Assembly (NCBI RefSeq): GCF_003286085.1
Contig: NW_020825298.1
Span: 9,114,001-9,178,000 of the forward strand
From: Drosophila persimilis
Lineage: Eukaryota > Arthropoda > Insecta > Diptera > Drosophilidae
Length of the DNA stretch: 64,000 nucleotides
Direction: 5' to 3'
Positions within the stretch are counted from its first letter, which is position 1, and the number at the start of each line of letters is the position of its first letter. Below, one piece after another: positions 51,025 to 63,386 of the stretch. The notes beneath the pieces were generated by a model. It was not told where the DNA came from, ran no database searches, and was given only the letters and a program-made list of their open reading frames with translations. The translations under genes and the position numbers were made by a program.

Positions 51025-54000
51025 GAAGTGTGGGTATATGCATGGGATTTGCATATATGCAAGCATCATAAAAGATAGACAGAGAGAGGGCATATGCAGG
51101 GCATGCCATAAAAATGTTCCATTTCAAGTGCTAGAATTTATGTTGATGAATTTTGCACATTTGTAAACATTTGTTGGAGCAGAGTGCTCTTTGTTTTTAT
51201 CATTTATTTGAGTGTGGGATTTGCCTCCTGATAATTTGTTGTATTTACTGAGATGTGTATTATCAACAGTCAGAGTATCTTCAGAAAATTGCATAAACAG
51301 GTAAAAGATCATATTAATAGTATGCATTATATTAAAAAAACAATATTAAAACAAATTAAAGTTTGTTTATAGTGATATAGCTTTTCGGTCTAGATTGACT
51401 GAACCTTCTGCGGTTCTTAGGCCGAGAAGGTGGAGGAGGATCAGAGCCCGACAACGGAGAGAGATAGAGGAGGAGCGTACTATGATATTTATCAGTTCCT
51501 GTAAAACTGTATATCTCTCCCATTTCATTCCTACACAATACGAAAGCTTTTACCGCAAGAACAGAAGTTTTTCTTCTCCCCAGGCTGATGGCGCCACTAG
51601 AAAACGGCAAAAAATTGAACTAAACTGTATTGAATTGCTATCGTTCAAAAGCTCGCTGCCCTGAAACTGTACTGCGTTTGAGTGAAAGCAAACGGCAGCG
51701 GTTGAGTGACATGAGGACGTTAGAGTATTAGTATCCACTGCGTATGAGTGATATCCGTACTGCGTATGAGTAATGCCACCAAATCGAGAAATAAGCAATT
51801 GATTTATGAGGAAATTGAATAAATAAAACGCCGCTTAGCACGTCAATGAATCAGTGCGAGTGCGAGTGCGAGTAGCTTTAAGAATTTCCTTACACAAACA
51901 ACTACTCGAGTGCTCCGCATTCACAATTGGAATTCCTATAAACTTCATCGTTTAAAGCATAAACTATGCTGATTTGACATGCATTTGCCACTACATTTGA
52001 CGTGTGACGGCGGTAGGTATTTTAATGACTTTTGCTGGTAGAGTTGTCAGTGGATTTTTTGCATTTTGTGTGCGATTTTACGGTTCCGTCATTTATGGCT
52101 CAATTAAATTGTTGCCTTCGCTTTTCTTTGCTTTGGCAATTTGCATCTGGAGGAGAGCAGAGTGCATGCAATCTCTGAAGTGGGTTCAATGGTTGATTGG
52201 TTCATCGTTCGATGATCGCCTTGAGGGCCCCCACAACTCCGCCTTCACCGCCACCTCCACCTCCACTGACCACTGACCCTTAAATGCCTAAAGCCAACGA
52301 TTTTTGTCGACGATTTCATGACGAACTAGTATAAGTGTCTCCCCCATTTACTTTGTACGGGAGTGCGCTTGTTCAGAAAATTAAAGCGATTTGCAGTTCA
52401 ATGTTTAATATATGAATTTAAAAAAAAACTTTGAGCTTTCAACTGGTTAAAATAAGTAATTATCGATTGGGAATTCGGCTTATCGATTGAGCAATCTGCC
52501 GTATTTGCCCAGCTATTGAATTCCGAATGGAATTTAATACTTAATTGAATGCAATCGTACATCAGCTAATCGTACATCGATTGTACATCAATTGGGATCA
52601 GTTATTAATCGAACTATGTATAATAATTATCAATTATTTTATCGCATATATCATAGTCTCATTTTTTGTAGCACCAATTTGCAATCTATCGATAGAGAAC
52701 AAATAAATATTTCAAGCTTTGCAGACAAGAGAAATCCCTTCCTAAAGTGAGTGTCCAAATACTCACTGATCTGATCAATATATTTAATTGCAGAGCCGAA
52801 GATAACCTTTGGTTCATGATCCATATTTGTTCGCTGTCCTCCCCAGAGCCCAGGATCTTATCCACAGCATAATTCACACGGTGGCATCCAGAGGGTATGA
52901 TGACGATGACGATTCGGGTGATTTCTAGATGGAGAACGACTTTGTCTTTGCGAAGGAGGATGATTGTGTGCCACTATTGATCTATGCACTCTCAGGCATT
53001 TTCCTACTTTTACTTTAGAAAATATATCAAAATATAAAACTGAGTGCTGCCAAATAGTCAAGAGTTGTGGCAAAACTGATATTCTTTTGTTGACTTCTTT
53101 GCAAAACTAACAGCCTGTTTTGGGTTAGATATGTATGTCGAAAACTATAACTATAATCCATGTCGCATTTTGAGCCTTGTTCTGGCTTGTTGCGCCTTCG
53201 ATTGGCACCTCATCTGGAAGGCTAGTAAATCTTCCCTCAAATGTTGCTTCTTCTGTGTGGATTTGTCGCCGGTTTTGCATCACAAAAAGGTCTCACTGTT
53301 GGTGTTTTCTCAGTTTTTATTTTTGTTGTTCCTATTTCTCTGTCGGTTGTGTTGTTTTCTCAATCTTGATTATCTTGGCTTTAATTTGTTGCCGTTTCAA
53401 TCTCCATAGATCGTAGTAGTCTCTGTCTCAGTCTCCGCCTGTGTCTGTGGGCAATTGTTGCCCCATTGTTGATACAACACTTAGATAGGCACCCATCGTC
53501 ATTACAATGCATTTTCGTGTGTTGTGGGGTGGTGGGGGGGAAACGTGACCGTTATTGACAGCAATGGGAAGAGAGAGATTTTCTATTGCCGTTTGTTTTG
53601 TTGTCAATGCAAATAAATACAATAAATTTCTGTATGCAATTGTTTTGTGTGTGTGTGTGGAGAAGCGTTTACGAGTTTTCGTTTTACGAAAACTTTTCAT
53701 TCAGTATTTTTTTGGCCAGAACAAAACAAAGAACAAAAGACTAGAATATTCCAGCAGCTCGTTTCAGCCTCAGGTTCTTTATGGCTTTTTCTACCCAGTT
53801 TTATTTCAGTTTTGATTTCCTTTTATTTTATTGCTGAAATTTGCGCAATTCTTTTGCATTTCTGACAATTGGCGCACGTTGCCTTTCAATGTGTGTATTT
53901 TATTTTTAATGGTCCAGAATGAAGCTGTTGATGATATGGTGCTTGAATGGGGGCTACGGTGGGGGGTACTGGGGAGTGAATGCCACACACAGTTGATTAT

Positions 54001-54175
54001 GCAATTTTGCTGATACTTTTTGAGGGCACCTCTATGGTGATTTGTAGAGATTTATTTGGTATGATGAGAGAAGTGGAATGGAAGGCAAGCGCTTGATATT
54101 TTTCAACCCAAGGCTCTGGGTAATGGCTAATATTGCAGAGTTCTTTCAATGTATAGATTAGATAGTATTTTCTGC

Positions 54176-54262
54176 GCCTCGACAAAGCCAAAGACTGTGT
54201 ATATTGTTGTTCAAAGCTGGGACCGACTCAGCGCTGCCCTATTGACGGAGAGACGGCGGATG
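54176..54262 (+). repeat. Dispersed small repeat, copy 3
   Basis: It reads GCCAAAGACTGTGTATATTG, then CTGGGACCGACTCA, then TTGACGGAGAGACGG, matching copy 2 (36386-36464) block by block at a distance of about 18 kb. The constant spacing between the three blocks argues for a shared origin. Confidence 0.55.
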
Positions 54263-56400
54263 ATGGCCCAAAATAGAATTTAAATGGAATATGTTCCGGT
54301 TGCAATTTCTTGGTATTTTACTAAAGCAAACTGTAGATAGTATTGAATGAATTTCTTGTAGATATTTTTGATGCATTACGCTGATGACTTGTAAGCTATC
54401 TTGCATATCCCATGAAGGGACAGACCATATATGTATCTACTGCCACCTTTTCTTTGGACAACAAAAGAACAGCATCGCATCCGTAGGTGTTCCTGCCACA
54501 CCGCATCCGTATATGTAGCGCACCAGCCACGTACGAGTATGTCTTCCGCCTGCAGACTAGTTCTCACAGTAATTTTCCGGTGTTTGATATACTGCCACAT
54601 TGTTGGTCTCTCGCGAGTCTCAAGTTGGGCCTGAACACGAGCTCTTTGTCTGATTTAGTGGAAATTTCTCGTATTTGTTCTTGATTTAAAATGTTTTACT
54701 TAGCGACAATTGTCGCTGGTGGGAGGGAGGTGGTTGCTGTCTGTTTGGCTGGCTGTCTGGCTGTCTGGCAGGGTACAGGGCAATGTCAGAGTCAGAGTCG
54801 GGCATGAGGCGTCGGTCTCTTGGCCACATGTGTTGTCTGTTTTTTGGCCATTATATAGACCAACCATATGCAAACATATATGGTATGTGTACTCGTACCT
54901 ACATATATCACATGTGCCGCCGCCGGCCCACTAACCTGGCAACGCGAAAATGTTTCTCCCTCTATTTTGTTGTTATTTTTGTTTTTTTTTTCGGTGTTTT
55001 TGTTTGGCATTTTACAGAATGCAAAGAAAGATACAAAAAGTTGAGCTAAAATCGACACCTACCTATTGCCAAATGGTCTGTGACTAATCGCCTGATGCTG
55101 ACGCTGGTCGGTTGGGGTCTGCTAATTGGTAATATCAATCGAATCCCCCAAAATTCGACTGTAAATACAGTCCGACGACCATATGCCATATGCTATGTGG
55201 GAGGGAGCTCTTAAATATCATAAGTCCCCGTACTCGTGCTCGTGCTCGTGCTCGTGTAGATCTGTGCAAACATAGCCCGCCCCACCGCCCCCCCAGAAAT
55301 TCACAGAAATCAAATCACGCGAGCTGTTTTCTTGGAGTCTCGAAAGGAGGCTTTTGCGTTTTTGCGGTTTCTTTGGTTTGGAAATCTTTTTTCTTTGGTT
55401 TTCAATTATTTTTGTGGTAATTTTTCGCTTGTCTTTTGTTGCCTTCTTGACCCAAAAAACAAGAGTTGTCGACAGAAAGAGCAGAAATAGTTCGAGTAAA
55501 GGTTAATAGCTCAAAAAAAAAACGTTAATAAGAAGTGGCTTAAAGGAGATCGGCTCTTATGGTGCCGTCTATACCCTCGGTACCCTCTGAATTATAGAGG
55601 AATACATTTTAATACAGTACCTCTTATTTTTGGTAAAACCCTCCTTTCCCACCCATTAACCCGCTGTATGCTCGCCTATTAACCCATTGGCTATACCATC
55701 AAACATCCTGGATGGCGAGAGGGGGGCGGGCGGGCGGAATGCGAATGCAAAACAGAGAGCGCAATGCGAGAATTAGTTTCAGTTAGCAGCAGCACCAATG
55801 CTTTAGGGGGCACGGGGCAGGGGAAGCAGCGGGGCAAACCGAACTTGTCAAACAAGGCACTGGCTGCCGGTGAGGGGGGGTGATGGCGGCGTGGAGGTGT
55901 GAAGGCAAACGGCAAACTGGATGCAATGTGATTGCCACATCCCGAATACCTTTGCGCTGCCCCCTGCCCCCCTGAAGCTGGGGATGCACTTGGTCAGTGG
56001 AAAGTGGACTTTGAACCCGTTAGCTGCCAAAAAGGCAGGCGGCAAGAGATTGGGTCCAGTGGAAAGAACGGGCACAGAGAAGGGTTAAGCCAAAAAAGAA
56101 CATTTTACAACGTGGTGCTAGAGCGAGAGAGAGAGGGAGAGAGGAAATGATCTACTGCGCTCTATTCCATAGCTCTCCCACTGGAGTGCTCTCTCACTCA
56201 CTACCTCTCCCTGCAGCTGTCAAGCATAAGGCAGGTGAGGCGTTCGCTCTTCGAACTAATACTGTGCCAAAGAACCGTATGGTTAGGTGTAAGCATGGTC
56301 GTGTGGTGAGAGCGCTCTCTCACCTGACAATAACATACCCTGCAGTAGCCCAAGCAGAGCGCACCAACAACAACAGCCGCAACGCCGATGATCCAACGTC
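54263..56400. other. Noncoding DNA upstream of the candidate promoter
   Basis: No gene recognised. Includes a CTCGTG hexamer repeat at 55233-55256, runs of G and C around 55720-55980, and a GA-rich run at about 56121-56145. GAGA-type runs just ahead of 56.4 kb suit an open, GAF-bound developmental promoter. Confidence 0.35.
55233..55256. repeat. (CTCGTG)n hexamer repeat
   Basis: Four perfect CTCGTG-type units (tactCGTGCT...) in noncoding DNA. Confidence 0.75.
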
Positions 56401-56449
56401 GCTGCCGACGCTCCACGAGCGCCTAACGCTGCCGCTGATCCGCCGATCG

Positions 56450-56515
56450 CTTTCCGCTTTCAGTTCTTCGCGCGCACAGTTCAGTTCGGTCGTGGACGTC
56501 GTTTCTCGCCGAAAG
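56450..56515 (+). promoter_or_regulatory. Candidate TATA-less core promoter (Inr/DPE-like)
   Basis: Two TCAGTT initiators occur at 56460-56465 and 56481-56486. GGTCGT at 56488-56493 matches the DPE consensus (RGWYVT) and lies at +27 relative to the first initiator, one base off the ideal spacing. GA-rich runs and CG-rich words lie upstream and A-rich leader-like sequence lies downstream. No TATA box is present. Confidence 0.4.
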
Positions 56516-57566
56516 TGGAGGCCCAAGCAAAAGCAAAGCAAAACGAAACGAAACGAAACGAAGAGAGCAAGAAAACAGAATACACAGAATACGGAAAGTC
56601 ACGTCGCGTCGCCCTCGCCCTCTGCCTTTGCCTTTCGCCTGCCTGGATGTGGATTATATACATACATATAGTATTCTTGGGATCAAGATAATGATGATCC
56701 GATTCGATCAGGCTGAGCAGTGTTTTGCGTGTCGCTGAATCGAAAGAAATTGTAAATTGTTTAAGAGTTTCTTCGGCTACCCTACAAAAATAACAGTGAA
56801 GTGTATTGTATTGTATTGTGTATCAAAGCGAAAGAGCGGAGAGAGAGCAAGAAGCAGAAGCAGAAGCATAAAAAGAAGCAGAATCCACCAATTCCAGAGT
56901 CTGTGTGATTTATAGCTGCGAAATCTGTGTGCTGTGAGTGTGTAAGTGTATTGGTAAAGAAATATTGGCCCAAATTTGCAAAAAAAAAGAACGGGCCAAA
57001 GCCAAAGCCCAAGCCAAGAAATAAACAAAAAAATACTACGATATTCCAGAAATATACAAAAGAAAACCCCTACACAAAGTTCTATCCCAATAAATGCTGA
57101 AAATTTCCACTAAACAGCAACAAATGATTTCCATACATCTTTTAATTAATTATTTTCAACAGTGACAGTTTTTGTTTCTTTATTTCGTGTTTGCTTGAAT
57201 TTCATTTCATCTGAGAAAAAAGAGAGCAAGCAACAAAGGGTAAAAACCACAAAAATAAATACAAAATTAAACACGCGATTTTGTTTCAAATGAAAGTTGA
57301 AGCCAGAGTTGAGTGAATTAATGAAATACATATACCATAAATATATTGTATATATACGAATACAGGCACACACATGTATGCGGCGATACATTAAATAACC
57401 TTTCAATAAACGTAAATTTATTTCAATTCAAACACACAAATAAATAAAAAAAAAAACTCAACAAATCAACAAGTGAAAACAATTGCGGAAAAGGTTGTAA
57501 TTTACAATAACATTTTTGGGATTAATTGAGAAACAACAACAGCAGCAGTCAGGCGTTCTAATTGTT
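56462..57566 (+). other. Candidate noncoding first exon (5' UTR) of a large + strand gene
   Basis: From the initiator to a consensus splice donor (GTT|GTAAGT at 57567-57572) the sequence is A-rich and purine-rich. It has GAAAC and AGCAG-type short repeats and (CAA)n-like stretches, the usual look of long Drosophila 5' leaders. It has no long open frame and several short upstream ATGs. No coding sequence follows on the + strand within the window, so the gene body would extend beyond 64000. This is inference from composition and signals. Confidence 0.35.
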
Positions 57567-57572
57567 GTAAGT

Positions 57573-60500
57573 TTTCTAGAGCTTAATATTAATTGTACAA
57601 AAAGTGAAGAAATTATGATGTTCATTCAGTTAAAACTTGTGGATTTATTAGTTCTTTCTCGAAAACTTCTTGTAACAAACAAAATATTATGTACTTGTAA
57701 AGTGTCTATGTTTTCTTGTTCGTACAACTGATCTGATTTCAGCGTTCAGTCACCCTTGAATGGAGCTATTTTTAGTCCCCATTCCCATCTCTGTATGCAC
57801 TCCCTCTAGCATCTATCTTTGGCAGATATCATCTGCCTTAATGCCGGTCTTTAATGCTGTATATGTACTGTACTGTACTGTACGAATAGCATCGGTATGA
57901 AATAGTGTTATATTTGTTGATGAAAATTCTTATAATTACTAGAAAATAGCTATCTTTTCAAGAGCTGTTTCTTCTCTTCAATCTCAGAGGTTCTATCCAC
58001 AGTTTCAGTGGAGTTTTAGTTCCGGTATTTTCCGATCTTTTAATACAAAAATTTCTTCTTTTTTTTTAAGTTTTTCTAGACCACCAAAATAGTTCCCATT
58101 AGGGGAAACTTTTTCACCAATCAATTTCCAGAGCTCTTTCTCCTCCTCCCAGCCACTTGCTCTAATTTCTTTTTTCTCTCTCTCTTTGCGATCCCTCTTT
58201 TAATTGCATTTTATGCTTTCTTAAGCATTTTTTGTTTGTTTTTTGTTTTTTTTTTGCTGCTGTTGCTGCCACGAAGTGCCGCGGCTTGAGACTGTCAAAA
58301 AAACGAAGCAAGAGATTTTTTTTGTGCCCGTTTTTTGTTGGCTGTATTTGTTGTTGTATTTGGCGAAGCTCGTTAGCCGCATAACGGTAAACGGCAAAGG
58401 TAAAGATTGTAAAGAGGGGGGCACGAGAGGGAAGAGATACAATTGTGGGGGTACATTTGGAGCCAGAGCTAAAGGTAGAGATACGTACGTACGTACATCT
58501 TTGTGGCACGAGAAAGAGAGTCACCATGTTGTGCTCGTATGTGTGGTCATAAGATAAGACACGACAATTGCCAGACAGCAATTGAGGTTTATGGACGCGC
58601 ATGGCCCCCCGTTTTCCCTGTGAAAAATCACCTGTGTGGCACGTTTAATGAATGGCAAGGCAGAGTAGAGCAGAGCCCTGCCCAGCCCTGTCAGATCTTG
58701 GCTAATTAACAGTAGTTTTATTTTCCCCCCCTGGAAAAGCACGCACTCCACAGTTGCTGCGATAAGTACGCGTGCACCCTGGACACACAGTACATAAATC
58801 GTGCAATGACTTCCCCATCGAACACGGCTGTTTCGTTTCTTCCTGTTCCAAAAATCAATCACGGAACCGCTTGGCATTTTTTCCGCCTCTTTGTAGCCTG
58901 CCAAAACGTGTTTCGCCTTCTAAGTGCCTGATTAAATCATGTTTCATTCTACATTCTACATTCTTCACATGGAAACGACCTGTAATTAACTTTCAGGTGA
59001 GAGATATAGATATACAGATACAGATACGGCTGGGCTCTCGCGTGATGATGATGATGTGGGCTCTACGAACATTTGTCCAGCTGTCAGATAATTAGAGCAT
59101 CAGCAGCGCAGCTCCACTTTATCTACTGTTTTTTAGGAGCCACGTGAATCAGATAAGCGGAAATATTTGTTACCTTTTCCAGCGTTCCAACATTTGTTTG
59201 TATTTTGTTGTTTTTATCAAAAGTGTGCTCGGGAATGACCTGACCTGACCTGACCCCTGATGAGTGATGGGAATTTTGTTGAATTAATATTTTGGGGAGT
59301 ATGTTGCAAAGGGGATTCATTTTGGGCATAATTGAGGGAAATGGCTCCCCATTTGTGGATCTTGAACTGTCCTGAAACTCCCTTAAAATCCCCAAAAATA
59401 TTCTCCCCAGGGACTCTTCTATTTCGAAGAAAATTTAATAAAATATATATACAGAAACAAATGTATCTTTAGTAAAAGGTTCTATCAATAAATTCTTCTT
59501 GGAAGAATCTGGTTTCTTTATGAAATATTTTCCGAAATATTTTTCTTTTGGTTCTTGCAAGAAAAACTTTAATGTTCCGCTAAGTAGATCTTTGCAAACA
59601 CTTTTCCTGGATCATATAGAATATACACTATATATAAAGGGAGAACTTTCCTATAAATCACATTAATTTTCCCAACTATTCCATGACTATATTCCACATG
59701 AAATAATGATTCGTGGAAGCATCTTACAAAGTTCTTTCTTAACGGAAAAGATAAAAGATACTGTACCACAAAACTTTCCATTCCATTCCCCAGCAACATT
59801 CGAAATTCCAGTGCAAGATTTTCTATGGAAATATGAGCCTTTATTTGTCCACAGTTTCCTCCGTTTTCTTCTGTATTTTCCTTACCCAAATAGTCGTTCT
59901 TTTGGGTAGTTGTTTGGCTTAAGCACAACAGACTTCAACTTGAATCATGGACTGTATCTGTATCTGTGACTCTGAATGTATCTCTGTGTCCATAAGTGTG
60001 TTGTGGCTTTTCTTTTTGGTTGAGGGAAACAGACACTCCACTCTCGAGTTTTTTGACGGCTAATGCGTCGTTTAAATGCGTTGACATGCATGTTAGGCGA
60101 TAGATAAGATATCGTATACACCATACAGTATAGTATATGGTACTACATAGTATTCCCCCGGTGCGTGCTGGCCCCTGCTCTGCTCTGCTCCACTGATAAG
60201 TGCGGAGCGTTCGTTTGTCCGAGCGCCAGAAGGTGGCAAGCGGGTTCGCACCTGGGAACGAACCCATCAAATGCTGCAAACCGCTAAAAGCCACGCGTAT
60301 TTCGAATTAACATTATCGTGCTGATTAGGCGAGTCAACTTTCCACCTTGCAACTTTCCCACCTTTCAACACTCTTTTTTTTTTCGGTGTGGCCTGTGGGG
60401 TTGTGGGGGGGAATGGAGCTCCTTTTTGTTGCCAGCTGCCTGGAAAAGTGCTGCCAATTGGAATGGCTGTGATTCATCCATCGCTCACTCTTGAGCTCTG

Positions 60501-62783
60501 AAGTCTTTTGCTAATTAACAATTTGATGCAAAAAAGACAAATCTTTCCACAACACACGCTCTCCGTGACGTGGTAGCAGCCAGCAGGTGACGCAAACATC
60601 CAGCTCTGACGTTGCCTCTCGATTCGGTTCGATTCGATTCGCTTTGATTCGCATTGATTCGAGTTATTTCTGGTCAGGGTGCTTGGGTGTATTACACGAT
60701 GAATGGAGGGCGGAAGGGCTGGGGCAGGCATCGGATAACCTGTGAATGAATGAGCGATTGAATCACAAATCTGGAATGCAGGCCGTCAAAGGCGTGCAGG
60801 GAGTGCAGGGCCTGCGATTGTGGTGGGATATTCGGGAGAAAGGTATGAAATGTTATACGGTTATCTAAGGTTTGATAAGATTACAAGCACATATATTTGT
60901 ATCTTTGTACACTAGTATCTTTGTATCTTTGAGTCACGTTGTAAAAAGATTCATTCCTTTCAGACGTAACACATTTTATCCCACAATATATCTCAAGTTA
61001 AGGAAACTTTTCAATTAAATTCAATAATTTATTCGTACATCTTTAAAAAATGCTTTAAATGATTTATTCAATTTAATACTTTTGTCAAAATTCTAGATGA
61101 GCAAAAAATATGTTAATTAAAGCTCAAATAAACGTCAGATCATTCATTTTTTATTATATGTAGTTTTAATATTAATATTCTTTTTTTTTGGCAATTAAAT
61201 TGGAAATTAATTTACATTTCAAAGGACTAGAACAAACTGGTTCTAGGCACTAAGAAATATTTAAGGAGATTCTAAACTAGTTTTGGATGATTTTCAAACA
61301 TTTTTGGATTGAAAATGTTGTATGGAAGATCTGGAAATACTTCGAACAGAGCCCCACAAAAATCTATAGAAATCGGCTAAGAAAAATGGCTAAAGGTCAC
61401 GTTTTTGGATCTAGCAAAAATCGACTTGTTCTGATGGACTCGGGGCCTTTAATGTATTAAGAATTGTTTAAAGGGATTTCCCCCTAAGGGAAGTATTTTA
61501 TAAATCATTTTCCACAAAAAAGGCGGCTATAAGTCGTCGCTGTGACAGCCCTTAATAATATGCAAATTTCTTGGACAGCACTACTTAATTTAGTAGCTGG
61601 CTGTCGGTCCCTTGAACAGAGACAAGTTGAGCCCTCTAAAAAACACACAGAAAACTGCCATAAAATCGAAGTTTAATATGGCAAAAGCATCATCTTTTTG
61701 GGGGCAGTGCAGAGAAAACATATATACAATAAAGATATATGTATAGTAATATTAAAAATGCCAAACAGGTCTTTGGTTTTTTGCTGACGCGCTGATTGAT
61801 TTGTTGCCTGTCGGATGGAGCGGAGCCTTGGGTGGAGCCCCACTGCCCCAGCGATAAAGTGTGGGGGAGTATCTTTTTGGCTGTGTGCGTGTGTGTGTGG
61901 GGGAGTATCTCTGAGGTAGATCTCACCTAGATTCTCCCTACAAATTATTGTTGGCTTCGAGCTTCGGGCCCTGTTTATGCCGCATGTAAACCCCCTCCCG
62001 CCCAAGCCTCCAGCTGCTGTTTGCCACAATAATTTCTGTTGATGTTTTCGGGCTTTTCGCTCTGGCATTGTACGTGAATTGTTATTATTATTATTGTTAT
62101 TTAGATGATTACGCATTTTAAAGTCGCACCAAAAAAAAATAAAATAAAAAAACCTAAAACTTTTCGTGATGTGCGTTTTATATTAATTATGAATTTTTTC
62201 CCCCTTTTTTTTTTTGCTGATTTTTAGATAATATTAGTACTGCTCTTACTGTTTTTTTTTTTGGTTTCTTTTATGCGGGTTATTCTGTTGGTGTTTTGTG
62301 GGGCATTTTGTTGGTGTTTTGAGGTTGAAATCGATTGGGTGAGTGGAGGGGAGGGAAGGCCTTTCAATGACAATAACAAGGGCATTTATTTTTGTTGGGA
62401 TTTAATGAGAGTTTATAGGATTTAGCGGGAAATATCTATGGAAACTTACAACATTTAAGTAAAGATTCGCCGTATTAGAAGAACATTTTGAGGATTACCC
62501 ATATATGATTTAGTAAAAGTACAGATTTGAAAAGCATTTCCATGAAAAATTTTAAAGAAATAATTTTACTCAGTTTTGATTGAAAAAACCCTGCCTTTTT
62601 CTTGAATCATAAATTATTTCTTAGTTCTTGTAGAGAACTCTGCAGAGAGCATTCCCAAGCCCACAATCTTGTTGAAAAAAAAGTATAATAATTCTATAGA
62701 TACTCTATATTTGGGATATATTTTTTTGGGACTGTATATCAGGACACACTTTAGACAAATTTGGTATCCATCTACAGTGACTA
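57573..62783. other. Gene-poor noncoding region, possibly intron 1 of the candidate large gene
   Basis: Nothing coding is recognised. Simple repeats include ACTGT repeats near 57866-57882, (TACG)n at 58482-58496, a TGACC pentamer repeat at about 59236-59255, and GATTCG-like repeats at about 60619-60662. T-tracts are frequent. If the promoter at 56.46 kb is real this stretch is part of its first intron. Confidence 0.35.
58482..58496. repeat. (TACG)n palindromic microsatellite
   Basis: TACGTACGTACGTAC, a self-complementary tetranucleotide repeat. Confidence 0.8.
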
Positions 62784-63386
62784 CTATCCGACCATGTGCG
62801 GTTGAGGGACATTGCCATCGCTGATCCACTCGTCAGAATCGCTAGAGGAGAACGCCGCCTCCTGGTCCTCGCGATCGTTCTCCTGGTGATGGCTCTCCTC
62901 CAGCAACTCTGACACTCGAATGATCAGCGGATGGATCAGCTCCTTCGGCATGGTCTTCTGCAGACTCTGCAGTAGAACGACCGGCTGCTTGCACAGCAGA
63001 ATGGCATTGGCCAGGTGCGCCAGGGCCTCGTCCATCCGACCATCCTGTAGCAGTCGATCCCCCAGCTGGACCTCTGACTCGAACATCCGCTTCAGGATCG
63101 TCGGATGTTCCAGGCATCTCACGGCCGACATCCAGATGAACGTCTCCAGCTGCAGGCGGTGCTGGTACTGCTGCTGGCTCACGACTGCCTGCTCATCGTC
63201 GCCGAACTCGGGCTCCTCCTCCTCCTCCTCCAGCGCCTGGTCCTCCCTGGTCGCCTTCTGCAGGCGACGCTCGTGCAGCTTCCGCTTGTACTCCGGATCC
63301 GCCAGACGCTTCCGGTCGAAGAAAAGGCAGTAACCCACAAAGCTCACGCCGCTGGTGATCAATAAAAATAAATTGACCGACAGCAT
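62784..63386 (-). CDS. Tom20-like mitochondrial import receptor, intronless and diverged
   Basis: One uninterrupted frame of 200 residues. An N-terminal membrane anchor (about residues 2-23, LFLLITSGVSFVGYCLFF) is followed by the Tom20 signature DRKRLADPEYKRKLHERRLQ. An acidic insert of roughly 45 residues with a Glu run comes next. The TPR-like receptor region (about 105-165) has ESEVQLGDRLLQDGRMDEAL, HLANAILLCKQP and LLQSLQKTMP. The tail is acidic and Ser-rich (SSSDSDEW). Tom20 sits in the outer mitochondrial membrane and binds presequences. The fly has Tom20 and a second form, tomboy20; this copy differs clearly from what I recall of Tom20, especially in the insert. Lack of introns suggests a retrocopy, and the intact frame suggests function, perhaps male-biased. 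It may be nested within a larger gene. Confidence 0.85.
   Translation of the reverse strand: MLSVNLFLLITSGVSFVGYCLFFDRKRLADPEYKRKLHERRLQKATREDQALEEEEEEPEFGDDEQAVVSQQQYQHRLQLETFIWMSAVRCLEHPTILKRMFESEVQLGDRLLQDGRMDEALAHLANAILLCKQPVVLLQSLQKTMPKELIHPLIIRVSELLEESHHQENDREDQEAAFSSSDSDEWISDGNVPQPHMVG

Larger units (their letters stand above)
46168..54175. other. Gene-poor noncoding region with many simple repeats
   Basis: No gene recognised. Contents include an 11-base inverted repeat at 46701-46711 / 46799-46809, a GAGACA/GA tract at 47565-47628, a CTGTCT tract at 48832-48855, GT tracts at 50989-51024 and about 53647-53660, and a piece GGACAGACGGGGACGGGG at about 48038-48055 resembling a worn mini-me tail. 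Open frames of 60-100 codons occur on both strands but lack codon bias and domains. Confidence 0.4.

Noticed and set aside
51395-51664. Basic open frame of 89 residues
   Set aside because: Arg/Lys/Ser-rich reading of purine-rich DNA with no recognisable domain and no splice or promoter context. Could be an insertion remnant, but that cannot be supported.
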